Shown here in pieces: positions 7,839-16,093 of a stretch of 17,118 nucleotides of DNA (positions within the stretch are counted from its first letter, which is position 1; each line of letters starts with the position of its first letter). The notes under the pieces were generated by a model. The model did not search any database. It was not told the DNA's origin and saw only the letters and a list, made by a program, of their open reading frames with translations. The stretch is taken from NCBI GenBank assembly GCA_965368115.1, contig CBDULQ010000055.1:1-17118 (forward strand), given 5' to 3'. Made by a program: the position numbers and the translations under genes. This DNA is from CBDULQ01 sp965368115 (lineage in GTDB: Bacteria > Pseudomonadota > Gammaproteobacteria > SZUA-229).

Positions 7839-8018
7839 CCGCACAGCTTCATTGAACACACTGCAAGACCCCACTTAAACGCAGGTTTATACTGTATTTT
7901 TCCAGCAAAACGCCGATCATGGATAAAATTCTTTTTTTATTGTCGAATGGACTGCAAATCGCTGTGTGTTCGATCAGGCGGGGATTTCGGCGATATCATG
8001 CGAACCATCCTGCATTTT

Positions 8019-8079
8019 CTTCGTGCATGACAATCCAGGATCACCGATAAACAGTGATGGCATAGCGATCGGCACGAAG
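8019..8079. repeat. Nested inverted repeat
   Basis: CTTCGTGC (8019-8026) is the exact reverse complement of GCACGAAG (8072-8079). Inside, ATCAC (8040-8044) pairs with GTGAT (8054-8058). The result would be a two-tier hairpin. No T-run follows on either strand, so it is not an ordinary terminator. It may be a degenerate dispersed repeat. Confidence 0.5.
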
Positions 8080-8183
8080 GCATGACATCCCGGGGAATAT
8101 GAGATACTGAGGTTATTGATGAATGGACAAATTCGACAGCTACACCGCCAGACCGACGGCAAAACAAAATCAGTGCGCTAACG

Positions 8184-8462
8184 CTACTGATCCCCGGCTT
8201 CGACGTATTTCAACCGGCGTTGAAAGGCTTCGCGTTCCAGTGGATTCAATAATTCCTGGGTGAGACTTTCCACCGGTTTACCGGTGGATGCGGTTTCTTT
8301 CGCTTCTTTCCAGGGCACGATGTACAGCGCCTTGGGCAATTCACTGTTACCATGAATTTCGATGCCTTCCATATCCAGGCGATCTGTTGCCGTCTCCGGT
8401 TCGGCGACAACCGCGCCACTGAGCAACAGGCCTGCAACACATAAGCAGATCCGCTTCCTCAT
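8184..8462 (-). CDS. Small secreted protein at the end of the TPR operon
   Basis: A 92-residue protein with a clear signal peptide (basic start MRKR, hydrophobic core, cleavage near VVA-EPE). The mature part is short and charged, with the blocks ELPKALYIVPWKEA and LLNPLEREAFQRRLKYVEA, which look like conserved interaction segments. I do not recognise a named family with certainty; similar short proteins accompany TPR lipoprotein operons in gammaproteobacteria as far as I recall. The ATG overlaps the stop of the preceding gene (TGATG), and AAGGAG lies eight bases upstream. A GTG one codon earlier (8465) is also possible. It is the last gene of the run and probably a periplasmic partner of the lipoproteins. 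Confidence 0.8.
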   Translation of the reverse strand: MRKRICLCVAGLLLSGAVVAEPETATDRLDMEGIEIHGNSELPKALYIVPWKEAKETASTGKPVESLTQELLNPLEREAFQRRLKYVEAGDQ

Positions 8463-9040
8463 CACATACGCTCCTTGAGATCGATCACCCAGTTGTTAAG
8501 CTGTTCATCATCACCCTGCAGGCGCTGGAAAGCCTGGTAGTGTTCCAGAGCACAATCGTAATCACGCAAATAGATGTCACACAGAATACCCAGATTGATG
8601 TGAGCATTCGCGAGATTCGGGTTTGCCGCCAGCGCTTTCTGGTAGTTTTCCCGCGCCGCCTTGAATTCATAGTCCTCGCGTTGCATCACCGCCAGTTGCA
8701 TCAACGCGGTCGCATTCCGATCATTACGCCGTATCGCTTCCTCGAAGGCCGCTCGCGCCAGCTCCGGCTTTTCCTGCTGCAGATAGATCAGGCCCATATT
8801 CGCCTGCGGCCCGGACAGCAGCGGATCCATTTTATCCACCGCCTGGAACACCTTGAGCGCGGCATCCAGGTGCCCCAGCTCCATCAACTGCAGGGCTGAC
8901 TGATACTTGCTGACCACCTCCGGCGCAGCGACATGAGCCGGTTTCTGTGCACGCGTTTCACTTTCGTCCTGCTTGACGGGAACACAGGCCGCCAGACTAA
9001 ATGCCAGCATCAACAACGCGAGACCTCTAGTAAATGTCAT
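8462..9040 (-). CDS. Small TPR lipoprotein
   Basis: A 192-residue lipoprotein. The signal peptide ends in the lipobox LAAC with Cys19 as the lipidated residue; the next residue is valine, not aspartate, so outer-membrane sorting is expected. About four tetratricopeptide repeats follow (roughly residues 45-180), with segments such as ALQLMELGHLDAALKVFQ, ANMGLIYLQQEKPELARAAF and AHINLGILCDIYLRDYDCAL. Two cysteines in the last repeat (ILCD and YDCA) could form a disulfide. It overlaps the upstream 922-residue lipoprotein gene by 14 bases and has a near-perfect ribosome site, GGAGGTGAT, inside that gene's end. TPRs bind protein partners, so it probably works with the neighbouring TPR proteins. 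The specific function is unknown. Confidence 0.92.
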   Translation of the reverse strand: MTFTRGLALLMLAFSLAACVPVKQDESETRAQKPAHVAAPEVVSKYQSALQLMELGHLDAALKVFQAVDKMDPLLSGPQANMGLIYLQQEKPELARAAFEEAIRRNDRNATALMQLAVMQREDYEFKAARENYQKALAANPNLANAHINLGILCDIYLRDYDCALEHYQAFQRLQGDDEQLNNWVIDLKERM

Positions 9041-11795
9041 TAACCATCACCTCCCGACGTTCCTGTTTGGCGTAACGCACCGGCAGCAATTCTTTCAACT
9101 GATCAAGGCTTTTCTGTACCCAGACTCCGGTAAACCCTTCGCTCATCCGTCCGGCATTGATCTCATGAAATTCGATGGCTTTTTCCTCGAAAGGATATGC
9201 CTGTTCTTCGAGCAACACATCGTATTGCTCGAGCTCTTCGGCATTGAGTTTCTTCGGTCGTTCAGAGTTATAAATCGCCAGCCCCAGATCCTGGTAAATC
9301 TCAGCAATACGGTATGTCGAAGCGGTCAACACTTCGGGGACTTCGTAAGCAGCGCAATTACTGTATGCCTTGAGAGCCTTGTCCATACGCGTCTTCTTGC
9401 TCGCCAGGCTTTTCTTCAACGGCACTTTCAATTCCACCTTGCGGTATTGTTCGAACAGGGGTTCGGCAAGTGCGAAACTGGCCTTGGCGGCAAGATAGCG
9501 GGTGCGGTCGGTACGTTGACTGGCGGCGGCCGCATCCGCCTTAACAATTTCGCGATACCAGTGACTCATCGACTTGTCGTCATGATCGCGTCGATACAGT
9601 TCAACCAGGCGCTGCCGCGCTTCAACCGCCCGCTCCACCGGCGACGGGAAACGTTTCACAAACTGTTTGTAAACCGCCTGTGCACGCGGACCATCCGATG
9701 CCTGCTCATATAACTCCGCGGCCTGCCACAGAGCTTCCAGCTGGTAACTCGCTTCACCGGGCAACTTCGAGATGCGTTCAAATTCGGCGGCGGCTTTTTT
9801 GTCGTCACCTTTTTCCATGTAGACCACGGCCAGTTTTTTGGTCGCTTCGGCATGTAATGCATGCTTCGGATGCTCACGACGGAAGGTTTCCAGCACCAGC
9901 GCAGCTTTAGCCCAGTCTCGCAGGGCGATCAACGCCGCCGCCTGATCATATTCAGCATTGGCCACGATACCGGTACCCGGATTATATTGTTTGACGCGAC
10001 TGAAATGGCGCACCGCGGCTTTGAGGTCGCCCTTTTCACGGCTCACTTCACCCTGTTTGTAAACCGCCACCGCCTGCTTCTCGACCAGGGCCTTGTACTC
10101 CGGATCGGCTTTCGCCATATGTTTCAGGGCGTTGCGATAGGACATTTCTGCACTGGTGAAATCCTGCCAGATAAATTCGATGTGCCCCATAATCACCCAG
10201 GCATCTTTTTCCAGCGCGGTATTGCCGGTCATGGCCACCACCTGGCGCGCTACTTTATGACCTTTTTCGTATTCCCCGAGATTGTAGAGATTTTCCGCCG
10301 CCTGGGTCAGCACCTCGGATGCTTTCGGATGCTGCGGAAAATGTTTGGCAAAACGTAATGCACTGTCGATGGAACGCCGATGCCACTCATGTTTCGCCAC
10401 ACCGTCGAGCTGGGCTTCGTGTTTGCTGTAAGTAATCAAAGCGGCATAACCGGCTTCAGCTGAGCGTTCGAAATCCCTGTAGTCATATGCGGTTTTTTCA
10501 TATTGCAGTACCGCATCCGCATACTGTTTGTCTTCGAACAGAATCTCCGCAAACAGGAAATTCATCTTTGCCGCATCCGGGTCTTCCGGGAAAGAAGACA
10601 GGTAGGTACGATACCAGCGCTGCGCTTCACGATAATCGATTCGCGAATGGGTTTTCTGCGCCTGGGTATGATAATGGGTTGCCAGTTGTTTCAGGTTTTT
10701 CTGCAACGCCAGTACCACCGGTCTGAGTTGAGGCGAACCCTGTGATGCCCAGAATTCGGTCTTGATACCGTAACGCTGAACGAAATCTTTCTTCGCGGCA
10801 ATCAGCAGATCGGAAAAGCCACCGTCATCGTAAATCTCGATAACACGCATCAGGAACAACGGCGCCTGAGGATGCAGGGGATTACGCGCGACAAACGCCT
10901 GATAAGACTTCACCGAATCCGCATAATGTTTCTTCTGTAGATAGAATTCCGCCAGTTGCTCGAACAGAATCGGTTCGTAAACGCGTTTACGCCGTTGCGA
11001 TAGATACTCATCCGCCGAGGCCGGCCCGGCCTGATAGGAAAAACACAGGCTACTGGCGCGCAACACGTCTTCAACGAACTCGCGTTCAGCGCGCGGCAAT
11101 TCGCTCAACACGAATCGATCATCTTTTATATGTATGTCCAGCAACGCAAGAAACTCATCCAGTGCATCCGTGTACTGGCTCTGCTTGAACAGGGACCAGC
11201 CTTTCTTATAGATAGCCTGTTCATACAATGCGGTTTTTCGACCCACGGCGATGACTGCCGCATAAGCCTTTTGCGCATCGTGATAGGCACGCTTCACAAA
11301 CAGGATCTCACCGCGCCGAAACTGTGCCTCGGCAAAATAAACGGAATCCGGGTAACCCTGCACCAGCCGATCCAGGCTGCGCAGCGCCGCATCCTGCTGC
11401 CCGGCTTCGTCATACTCCTTGGCCAGTTGGTACAGTAGACGGTCATTACGATGTTGCGGATAGGCTTCAAGCAATGATTCGAACAAATCGGTCACAGCCT
11501 GCAACGGAATCTCACCTTTTTTTATCTGCGGGTTACTATCGGCCTGTAATTGCAGTCGAGCCAGCCGACGCACACCGTCACGACGCATATCTTCCTGGGG
11601 TACGGATTCGAATAATTTAACGAAACGACTGTATCCCACGGTCGCGACATCCGGTGCCGGTCGCGCTTTCGGCGCAGCGGTATCCTGGCGGATTTCGACA
11701 TCGCGCTGCAAACTTCCGATGCGATTACCGCCGGGCCCCGAAGCACAGGCTGTCAGCAACAATCCAGTCGCAGCAACGGCAATTACACCTTTCAC
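9027..11795 (-). CDS. Large TPR outer-membrane lipoprotein (GltE/AglT-like in architecture)
   Basis: A 922-residue lipoprotein. The signal peptide ends in LLTAC, with Cys17 lipidated and ASGPGG after it, a flexible linker expected of an outer-membrane lipoprotein. Nearly all the rest is tandem TPR-like helices, for example RNDRLLYQLAKEYDEAGQQ, DAQKAYAAVIAVGRKTALY and KKAAAEFERISKLPGEA. The start is GTG, placed directly after the stop of the upstream gene (TAAGTG), with GGAG nine bases before it. The architecture recalls the TPR lipoproteins of the Myxococcus Agl/Glt trans-envelope machinery, homologues of which occur in non-gliding gammaproteobacteria (literature knowledge). The resemblance is by layout only and is not proven. 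Likely a large periplasmic scaffold anchored to the outer membrane. Confidence 0.9.
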   Translation of the reverse strand: MKGVIAVAATGLLLTACASGPGGNRIGSLQRDVEIRQDTAAPKARPAPDVATVGYSRFVKLFESVPQEDMRRDGVRRLARLQLQADSNPQIKKGEIPLQAVTDLFESLLEAYPQHRNDRLLYQLAKEYDEAGQQDAALRSLDRLVQGYPDSVYFAEAQFRRGEILFVKRAYHDAQKAYAAVIAVGRKTALYEQAIYKKGWSLFKQSQYTDALDEFLALLDIHIKDDRFVLSELPRAEREFVEDVLRASSLCFSYQAGPASADEYLSQRRKRVYEPILFEQLAEFYLQKKHYADSVKSYQAFVARNPLHPQAPLFLMRVIEIYDDGGFSDLLIAAKKDFVQRYGIKTEFWASQGSPQLRPVVLALQKNLKQLATHYHTQAQKTHSRIDYREAQRWYRTYLSSFPEDPDAAKMNFLFAEILFEDKQYADAVLQYEKTAYDYRDFERSAEAGYAALITYSKHEAQLDGVAKHEWHRRSIDSALRFAKHFPQHPKASEVLTQAAENLYNLGEYEKGHKVARQVVAMTGNTALEKDAWVIMGHIEFIWQDFTSAEMSYRNALKHMAKADPEYKALVEKQAVAVYKQGEVSREKGDLKAAVRHFSRVKQYNPGTGIVANAEYDQAAALIALRDWAKAALVLETFRREHPKHALHAEATKKLAVVYMEKGDDKKAAAEFERISKLPGEASYQLEALWQAAELYEQASDGPRAQAVYKQFVKRFPSPVERAVEARQRLVELYRRDHDDKSMSHWYREIVKADAAAASQRTDRTRYLAAKASFALAEPLFEQYRKVELKVPLKKSLASKKTRMDKALKAYSNCAAYEVPEVLTASTYRIAEIYQDLGLAIYNSERPKKLNAEELEQYDVLLEEQAYPFEEKAIEFHEINAGRMSEGFTGVWVQKSLDQLKELLPVRYAKQERREVMVNDIY

Positions 11796-13286
11796 TTACT
11801 GATTCTCCAGTCGATTGAGACTTTGCGCCAGTGCCAGCCTGGCTTGCACCAGGTAGACATCCAGGCGTTCCTTACGGCGTTCCAGCAGATGCAATGCTCG
11901 ACGTTTCAGTTTCTCAAGCTGGCGATCGATGGCCTGGTCGGCATGCAACACCAGTAGATCGGCCCTCTTGAACAGGTCGGCGGCGAGGATGCCGATAAAT
12001 TGCAGCTGCTCCCTGTCATCACCCTCCGCATCCTGCTGTTGGCGTTTCAGGTTTTCATACATATCCCCGGTCATCTCGGCAATGGATTCGCGCCGCGTGT
12101 TCGCTTCCAGGGCAATAAACCGCGCTTCGCGATAATTGTTCATCGTGTTGAAAAACAAGTCATCATCCATCAACTGCCGGATGTAACGCGTTGCCAGTTT
12201 GTCGTCCAGCGCTCTGATGTTTTTCAACCAGTTACGTTCGGATTGCACATTCATCTGCGCCAACACCGGCCCCATTTCATTGTTCTGTATACTGGCGATT
12301 GAACTGGATAGCAGCCCCTGCTCCTGTTGATAGGCATCGATTGCACGCTGGTAATAATCCGCCGCCTGCCCCCAGGCTCCGAGCTGCTCGTAGGCGTAGG
12401 GCACACTCAGCATAACCTCCTGCACCGGCACTTCGCGGATGTCTCTTCCGTGCAGTTCCAGCCAGGGCACCAGTGCCTGCTTATATTGTTGCAGCATGGT
12501 TCCCGCCCAGCCGGCACCGAGTAAGGCCATATTCGAATAAGGTCCGTTGAGTCGCACCCTTTCCAGATGCAGACGCGCCTGTTCCGCTTCGTTCTTTTGC
12601 AGGTACAGATAACCGATGGTCTGATTAATCTTGTCGATCAGGGCCTGAGCTTCATTCCCGGCCACCTGTTTAAGGCTGGCCTGCTTCAACAGATCCAGCC
12701 CCTGGTCCAGGTGTCCGGAACGAATCTGCGCAACCGCCAGGTTGAAGCGCGCATACTGCCCCCAGATTCCGGCACTCGACTGCCAGGCATCCTGGATATC
12801 CTGCGCAGCGTCGGCATAATTTTCTCGCGACATACTGATCAGGCCCAGCAAGTGCATGGCTTCGTTACGCATGTCCGAGTTAGTCGAGGTTTTCAGTTTC
12901 TCCAGCGCCTGTTCAGCCTGTTTGAAATGACCGGTATGGTAATAACTCTTGCCCAGCTGGAACCAGACTTCCTGGTAATCCTTCGCATCGAGTTTGGTCT
13001 GGCTCAGGGCGCTGAGAATATCCACCGCCTTGATGTGTAGACCCAGATCCACATACAGGCGTGCCAGAATCAATTGCACATGGGCATCGTCTTCACTGAT
13101 GCGTCCCAGTTTCTGGTCTTTCAGAATCTGTCCAATGACCGGCGTCTGCTGACCGGCATATTCGAGAAACTGGTAGTTGCGATAGAAAGGCGTTTGCTTG
13201 CCCATGGGTTGCGCAGACAACATGACGGGACTGAGTATCAGTGCCAGACTCAGGGCATAACAGCGTGTCGAAATCATGCGTAACAT
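11796..13286 (-). CDS. Exported TPR and coiled-coil protein
   Basis: A 496-residue protein with a signal peptide (MLRMISTRCYALSLALILSP, cleavage near LSA, residue 25). TPR-like repeats occupy about residues 65-320 (VQLILARLYVDLGLHIKAVD, VWFQLGKSYYHTGHFKQAEQ, GYLYLQKNEAEQARLHLERV). The C-terminal 150 residues are long, charged helices, with a basic coiled-coil tail (RQLEKLKRRALHLLERRKER). There is no lipobox, so it should be soluble in the periplasm or peripherally bound. Its ATG shares one base with the stop of the upstream gene (TAATG), so translation is coupled, and its stop abuts the start of the 922-residue lipoprotein. A second ATG at residue 4 could be the true start. It probably belongs to the same envelope complex; the function is otherwise unknown. 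Confidence 0.9.
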   Translation of the reverse strand: MLRMISTRCYALSLALILSPVMLSAQPMGKQTPFYRNYQFLEYAGQQTPVIGQILKDQKLGRISEDDAHVQLILARLYVDLGLHIKAVDILSALSQTKLDAKDYQEVWFQLGKSYYHTGHFKQAEQALEKLKTSTNSDMRNEAMHLLGLISMSRENYADAAQDIQDAWQSSAGIWGQYARFNLAVAQIRSGHLDQGLDLLKQASLKQVAGNEAQALIDKINQTIGYLYLQKNEAEQARLHLERVRLNGPYSNMALLGAGWAGTMLQQYKQALVPWLELHGRDIREVPVQEVMLSVPYAYEQLGAWGQAADYYQRAIDAYQQEQGLLSSSIASIQNNEMGPVLAQMNVQSERNWLKNIRALDDKLATRYIRQLMDDDLFFNTMNNYREARFIALEANTRRESIAEMTGDMYENLKRQQQDAEGDDREQLQFIGILAADLFKRADLLVLHADQAIDRQLEKLKRRALHLLERRKERLDVYLVQARLALAQSLNRLENQ

Positions 13287-13786
13287 TATTTCGCCGTATC
13301 CCAGATTTTGAATTCCAGTTTAGGTGTGGCCAGGGTTTCGACACCTTTGTCGCGAAGTATCATGATTTCGATGACCGCGGGCTTCAGGGTTTTCTGGAAA
13401 CTGATTTTAGCGCCGCGTTGATAAGCCCGGTGATTGCGATAATAGGCGATCAGTTCGTGGTTTCCCTCCGCCAGTTCGCCACGGTAAACCAGTTGCGCGC
13501 CACCCTTACGCAAACCGGCAATGGACTTGCTGTCGTATTCGATCGAACGAACCGACTTACCGTCCAGCAGTATATCGAGGGTATCCAGCTTGAAACGGGA
13601 ATCTGCATCCATGGATAAATAAATGGACACCGGACGACTCAGCTTTTCCTCGAGAATCAGTACATCCCGCTCCAGTTCCAGAGCCTGAATCTTGAGGTTT
13701 TGCAGTTCCGCATCCAGCCCACCTGCAACAGCTTGCACTGATGCCGTGACCAGACCCAGCAGGAGGATCGGCAGTAGACGACACAT
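13286..13786 (-). CDS. Exported coiled-coil plus beta-domain protein, first gene of the TPR operon
   Basis: A 166-residue protein. An N-terminal signal peptide (MCRLLPILLLGLVTASVQA) is followed by a short coiled coil (about 24-50, LDAELQNLKIQALELERDVL) and a beta-rich C-terminal domain. The pattern LDILLDGKSVRSIEYD, then GNHELIAYYRNHR, then PAVIEIMILRDKG suggests a small immunoglobulin- or PEGA-like sandwich. I do not recognise a named family. The four following genes overlap or abut, so it appears to lead a five-gene unit of exported proteins. A consensus TATAAT stands 34 bases before its start codon. The ribosome site is weak. Confidence 0.85.
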   Translation of the reverse strand: MCRLLPILLLGLVTASVQAVAGGLDAELQNLKIQALELERDVLILEEKLSRPVSIYLSMDADSRFKLDTLDILLDGKSVRSIEYDSKSIAGLRKGGAQLVYRGELAEGNHELIAYYRNHRAYQRGAKISFQKTLKPAVIEIMILRDKGVETLATPKLEFKIWDTAK

Positions 13787-13820
13787 AAATGAAAAAATCG
13801 CAGAAAATCAATTAGATGAG

Positions 13821-13850
13821 ATTATAGAAGATCGTCTGGAAAGTTTGCGA
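13821..13850 (-). promoter_or_regulatory. Likely promoter of the TPR operon
   Basis: On the minus strand a perfect -10 TATAAT (plus-strand 13821-13826) lies 18 bp after TCGCAA (plus-strand 13845-13850), a three-of-six match to -35. Transcription would start about 28 bases before the 166-residue gene. It lies in the 70-base gap after the sensor kinase, which shows no terminator, so read-through from the two-component operon is also possible. Confidence 0.45.
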
Positions 13851-13856
13851 CTGAAT

Positions 13857-15263
13857 TCACGACTTTGCGAAGGTGACCGCAACCTGCAATCCACCCTCGG
13901 TAGAAACATTAGCCAGTTCAATATTTGCATGATGCAACTCGGCAATGCGCTTGACGATAGACAGACCGATACCGCAACCGGATTCCTGCAAACCCTTGCC
14001 GCGGTAGAAACGTTCGAACAGACGCTCCCGATCCGCTTCGCTGATACCCGGGCCGCTATCGGTCACGGTGAGCACCACCTGCTGACCGGAAACTTCGAGC
14101 GCCACATCCACGGTTCCGTTTTGCGGTGTATACCGAATCGCGTTGTCGATTAAATTGCGTATCAACATAGCCAGAGACACGGCGTCACCCTGGATCATCA
14201 CTGCACCGGTTTCATTCACCGCCAGCTCGATATTTTTTGCCGCCGCCATCATTGCCAGTCCGGCAACTTCATCGACCACCAGTTGATGCAGATCGAGTTG
14301 CTTGCGGTCACGACCCAGCACACTGGAACCGGGCTCGAGTTTAGCCAGGTTCAGCAGCTGATCGACCACGTGACTGGCGCGATCGACTCCCTTGATGACC
14401 TGCTTCAGGGCGTGCTGACTTTCTTCGCATGAGGGGGCCGACAGGGCAAGCTGGGCATGGGTTTTCAGTGCCGCCAGCGGGGTGCGCAGTTCATGCGCGG
14501 CATCGGAAGTAAAACGACGTTCCTTCTCCAGCGAATCGGCGAGTTTGTCGAACAGGCGGTTCAGTGCATGCAACAAGGGCTTCACTTCATCCGGCGCATT
14601 GCTTTCATCGATACTGTCGAGAAAATGCTCGTCCCGACTCTGCACTTCGCGGGCAATGCGCTGCAAGGGTGCCAGGCCATGACCAACCGCCATCCACAGC
14701 AGCCAGGCCAGAATCGGCAACAGGATCACAAACGGCAATACCAGACGAATGGCTATCGCATTTACCAGCTCCATGCGTACGTCATAACGTTCGGCGGCGG
14801 TCACCAGGTATTGCCTGTCATGACTCCATAGACTGAATATGCGCCACTCGGTGCCTTCAATAATACTGTCGGAATACCCCGGCTGTTGACTGGTCAGCGG
14901 TAGCAACGGTGCATTAGCGGAACGTAACAGCATATTGCCATGCACGTCCCACACCTGAAACGCCAGCTTGGCTTCGTATTCATGTCCTTCAAAGTGCGCA
15001 TCTTCCTCGGGCGTGCGCTCTTCACCATCCACTTCCAGACGCAACTGGTTTTCCAGTAACAGATCCTGCAGTTCCCGAATATGCCCTTCTCTAATATCCG
15101 CCACCGCCATACTCAGCAACAAACGTGCAGAGCGTGACAATTGCGCATCGAACAGTTCCTGGACTTCGTGGCGACTGGCCTGGTAACTACTCCAGATGGT
15201 CACACCGCCGATGCCGGCAATGATCAGCAGCAGGGAAAACAGCAGGTATTTACGTAACGACAT
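13857..15263 (-). CDS. Sensor histidine kinase, QseC/PmrB-like
   Basis: A 468-residue inner-membrane kinase. The first transmembrane segment is at about 7-27 and the second at about 170-192, enclosing a periplasmic sensor of about 140 residues. The kinase core is complete: H box FTSDAAHELRTPLAALK with His257, N box LIRNLIDNAIRYTP with Asn374, G1 DSGPGI (402-407) and G2 GCGIGLSIV (429-437). It is expected to phosphorylate the regulator encoded 10 bases upstream on the same transcript. The sensor carries a cluster of acidic and histidine residues (E81-E97, including ED and HFEGHEYE), which might bind metal or polycations. QseC, PmrB and their relatives share this plan, so the exact orthologue is not certain. 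Confidence 0.94.
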   Translation of the reverse strand: MSLRKYLLFSLLLIIAGIGGVTIWSSYQASRHEVQELFDAQLSRSARLLLSMAVADIREGHIRELQDLLLENQLRLEVDGEERTPEEDAHFEGHEYEAKLAFQVWDVHGNMLLRSANAPLLPLTSQQPGYSDSIIEGTEWRIFSLWSHDRQYLVTAAERYDVRMELVNAIAIRLVLPFVILLPILAWLLWMAVGHGLAPLQRIAREVQSRDEHFLDSIDESNAPDEVKPLLHALNRLFDKLADSLEKERRFTSDAAHELRTPLAALKTHAQLALSAPSCEESQHALKQVIKGVDRASHVVDQLLNLAKLEPGSSVLGRDRKQLDLHQLVVDEVAGLAMMAAAKNIELAVNETGAVMIQGDAVSLAMLIRNLIDNAIRYTPQNGTVDVALEVSGQQVVLTVTDSGPGISEADRERLFERFYRGKGLQESGCGIGLSIVKRIAELHHANIELANVSTEGGLQVAVTFAKS

Positions 15264-15273
15264 GTCACTCGCT

Positions 15274-15942
15274 TTAGAGATCGTTTTTCTTTTCGATCAT
15301 ATAGCCGACACCCCGAATGGTGCGAATCAGTTCACTGCCCAGCTTTTTACGCAGGTGATGAATATGCACTTCAACCGCGTTGCTTTCGACTTCTTCATCC
15401 ATGCCATACAGGCCGTGCTCGAGTCGACTGCGTGACAGCACCCGCCCCTGATTTTCCAGTAGTTCGAGCAACACCGCAAATTCACGTCGCGACAGCGCTA
15501 CCGCTTCGCCATTGCGGCTCACCTGGTGCGCTGCGGGATCGATATCGATATCGCCGTAATGAATGATTGGCTGGGCACGCCCTCCGGCGCGACGAATCAG
15601 CGCACGAATCCGTGCAAACAGCTCGGCGATATCGAACGGTTTGGTGAGGTAATCGTCAGCGCCCGCGTCCAGCCCTGCCACCCGGTCTTCGGTATCACCC
15701 TGTGCGGTGAGTATCAACACCGGCACCCCCTTGCCTTTGCCGCGCAGCTCTTTCAGCACCTGCAGTCCGGGTTTCCCCGGCAGCCCCAGGTCCAGTACAA
15801 CCAGGTCGTATTCCTGATGGGTGAGGGCTGCACTGGCTTCGATACCATCCTGCAACCAGTCAATTGTGTATTCCTGCTGACGGAGTGCCGTCTGAATACC
15901 GTCACCCAGTAAGGGATCATCTTCTACCAGTAGTATGCGCAT
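15274..15942 (-). CDS. OmpR-family response regulator, QseB/PmrA-like
   Basis: A 222-residue regulator. The receiver domain has the acidic pocket VEDD (Asp8, Asp9), phosphoacceptor Asp51 in VVLDLGLPG, Thr79 and Lys101 (LTKPFD). The winged-helix DNA-binding domain spans about 125-220, with LSRREFAVLLELLENQGRVL and the recognition region SNAVEVHIHHLRKKLG, then RGVGYMI. Length and motifs fit the QseB/PmrA/TctD branch. It heads the two-gene operon with the kinase. A CTTAAG-N5-CTTAAG box 51 bases upstream matches the known PmrA/QseB site pattern, implying autoregulation. A second such box in the same divergent region faces the thioredoxin operon. Confidence 0.95.
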   Translation of the reverse strand: MRILLVEDDPLLGDGIQTALRQQEYTIDWLQDGIEASAALTHQEYDLVVLDLGLPGKPGLQVLKELRGKGKGVPVLILTAQGDTEDRVAGLDAGADDYLTKPFDIAELFARIRALIRRAGGRAQPIIHYGDIDIDPAAHQVSRNGEAVALSRREFAVLLELLENQGRVLSRSRLEHGLYGMDEEVESNAVEVHIHHLRKKLGSELIRTIRGVGYMIEKKNDL

Positions 15943-15992
15943 ACGCCATGTCCGGGCTGTTGTTATCTATTCATTTAATATGCATAGCATAG

Positions 15993-16009
15993 CTTAAGCG
16001 AACCTTAAG
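15993..16009 (-). promoter_or_regulatory. PmrA/QseB-like box upstream of the response regulator
   Basis: CTTAAG-CGAAC-CTTAAG: two perfect half-sites with an 11-bp period. The known PmrA/QseB box is two YTTAAK half-sites separated by five bases, so this is a full match. It lies 51 bases before the regulator's start codon, suggesting autoregulation. A/T-rich sequence suited to a -10 (around ATATTAAAT on the minus strand) lies between the box and the gene. Confidence 0.75.
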
Positions 16010-16071
16010 CGAGACGCAGGAATATCACGTCCAGGCATATCAGGAAGAATTTTTTTTGACCGCAGCCCGGC

Positions 16072-16088
16072 CATAAGACTGGCTTAAG
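16072..16088 (+). promoter_or_regulatory. Second PmrA/QseB-like box, facing the thioredoxin operon
   Basis: CATAAG-ACTGG-CTTAAG has the same 11-bp half-site period as the first box, with one mismatch in the left half-site. It ends five bases before the -35 of the likely tlpA-like promoter, a good position for an activator. Confidence 0.5.
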
Positions 16089-16093
16089 AAAGC

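Larger units (their letters stand above)
7742..8183. other. Non-coding stretch upstream of the porin operon
   Basis: About 440 bases with no credible gene; the open frames (to 76 codons) lack family features and a ribosome site. It must hold the leftward promoter for the porin operon and the end of the TPR operon transcript. A TTGACA match and a nested inverted repeat are listed separately. No hairpin followed by a T-run was found after the stop codon at 8184. Confidence 0.6.

Noticed and set aside
7937..8167. Minus-strand 76- and 62-codon open frames between the operons
   Set aside because: Cysteine-, serine- and arginine-rich translations with no family features and no ribosome site; they overlap each other in different frames and cover an inverted repeat.
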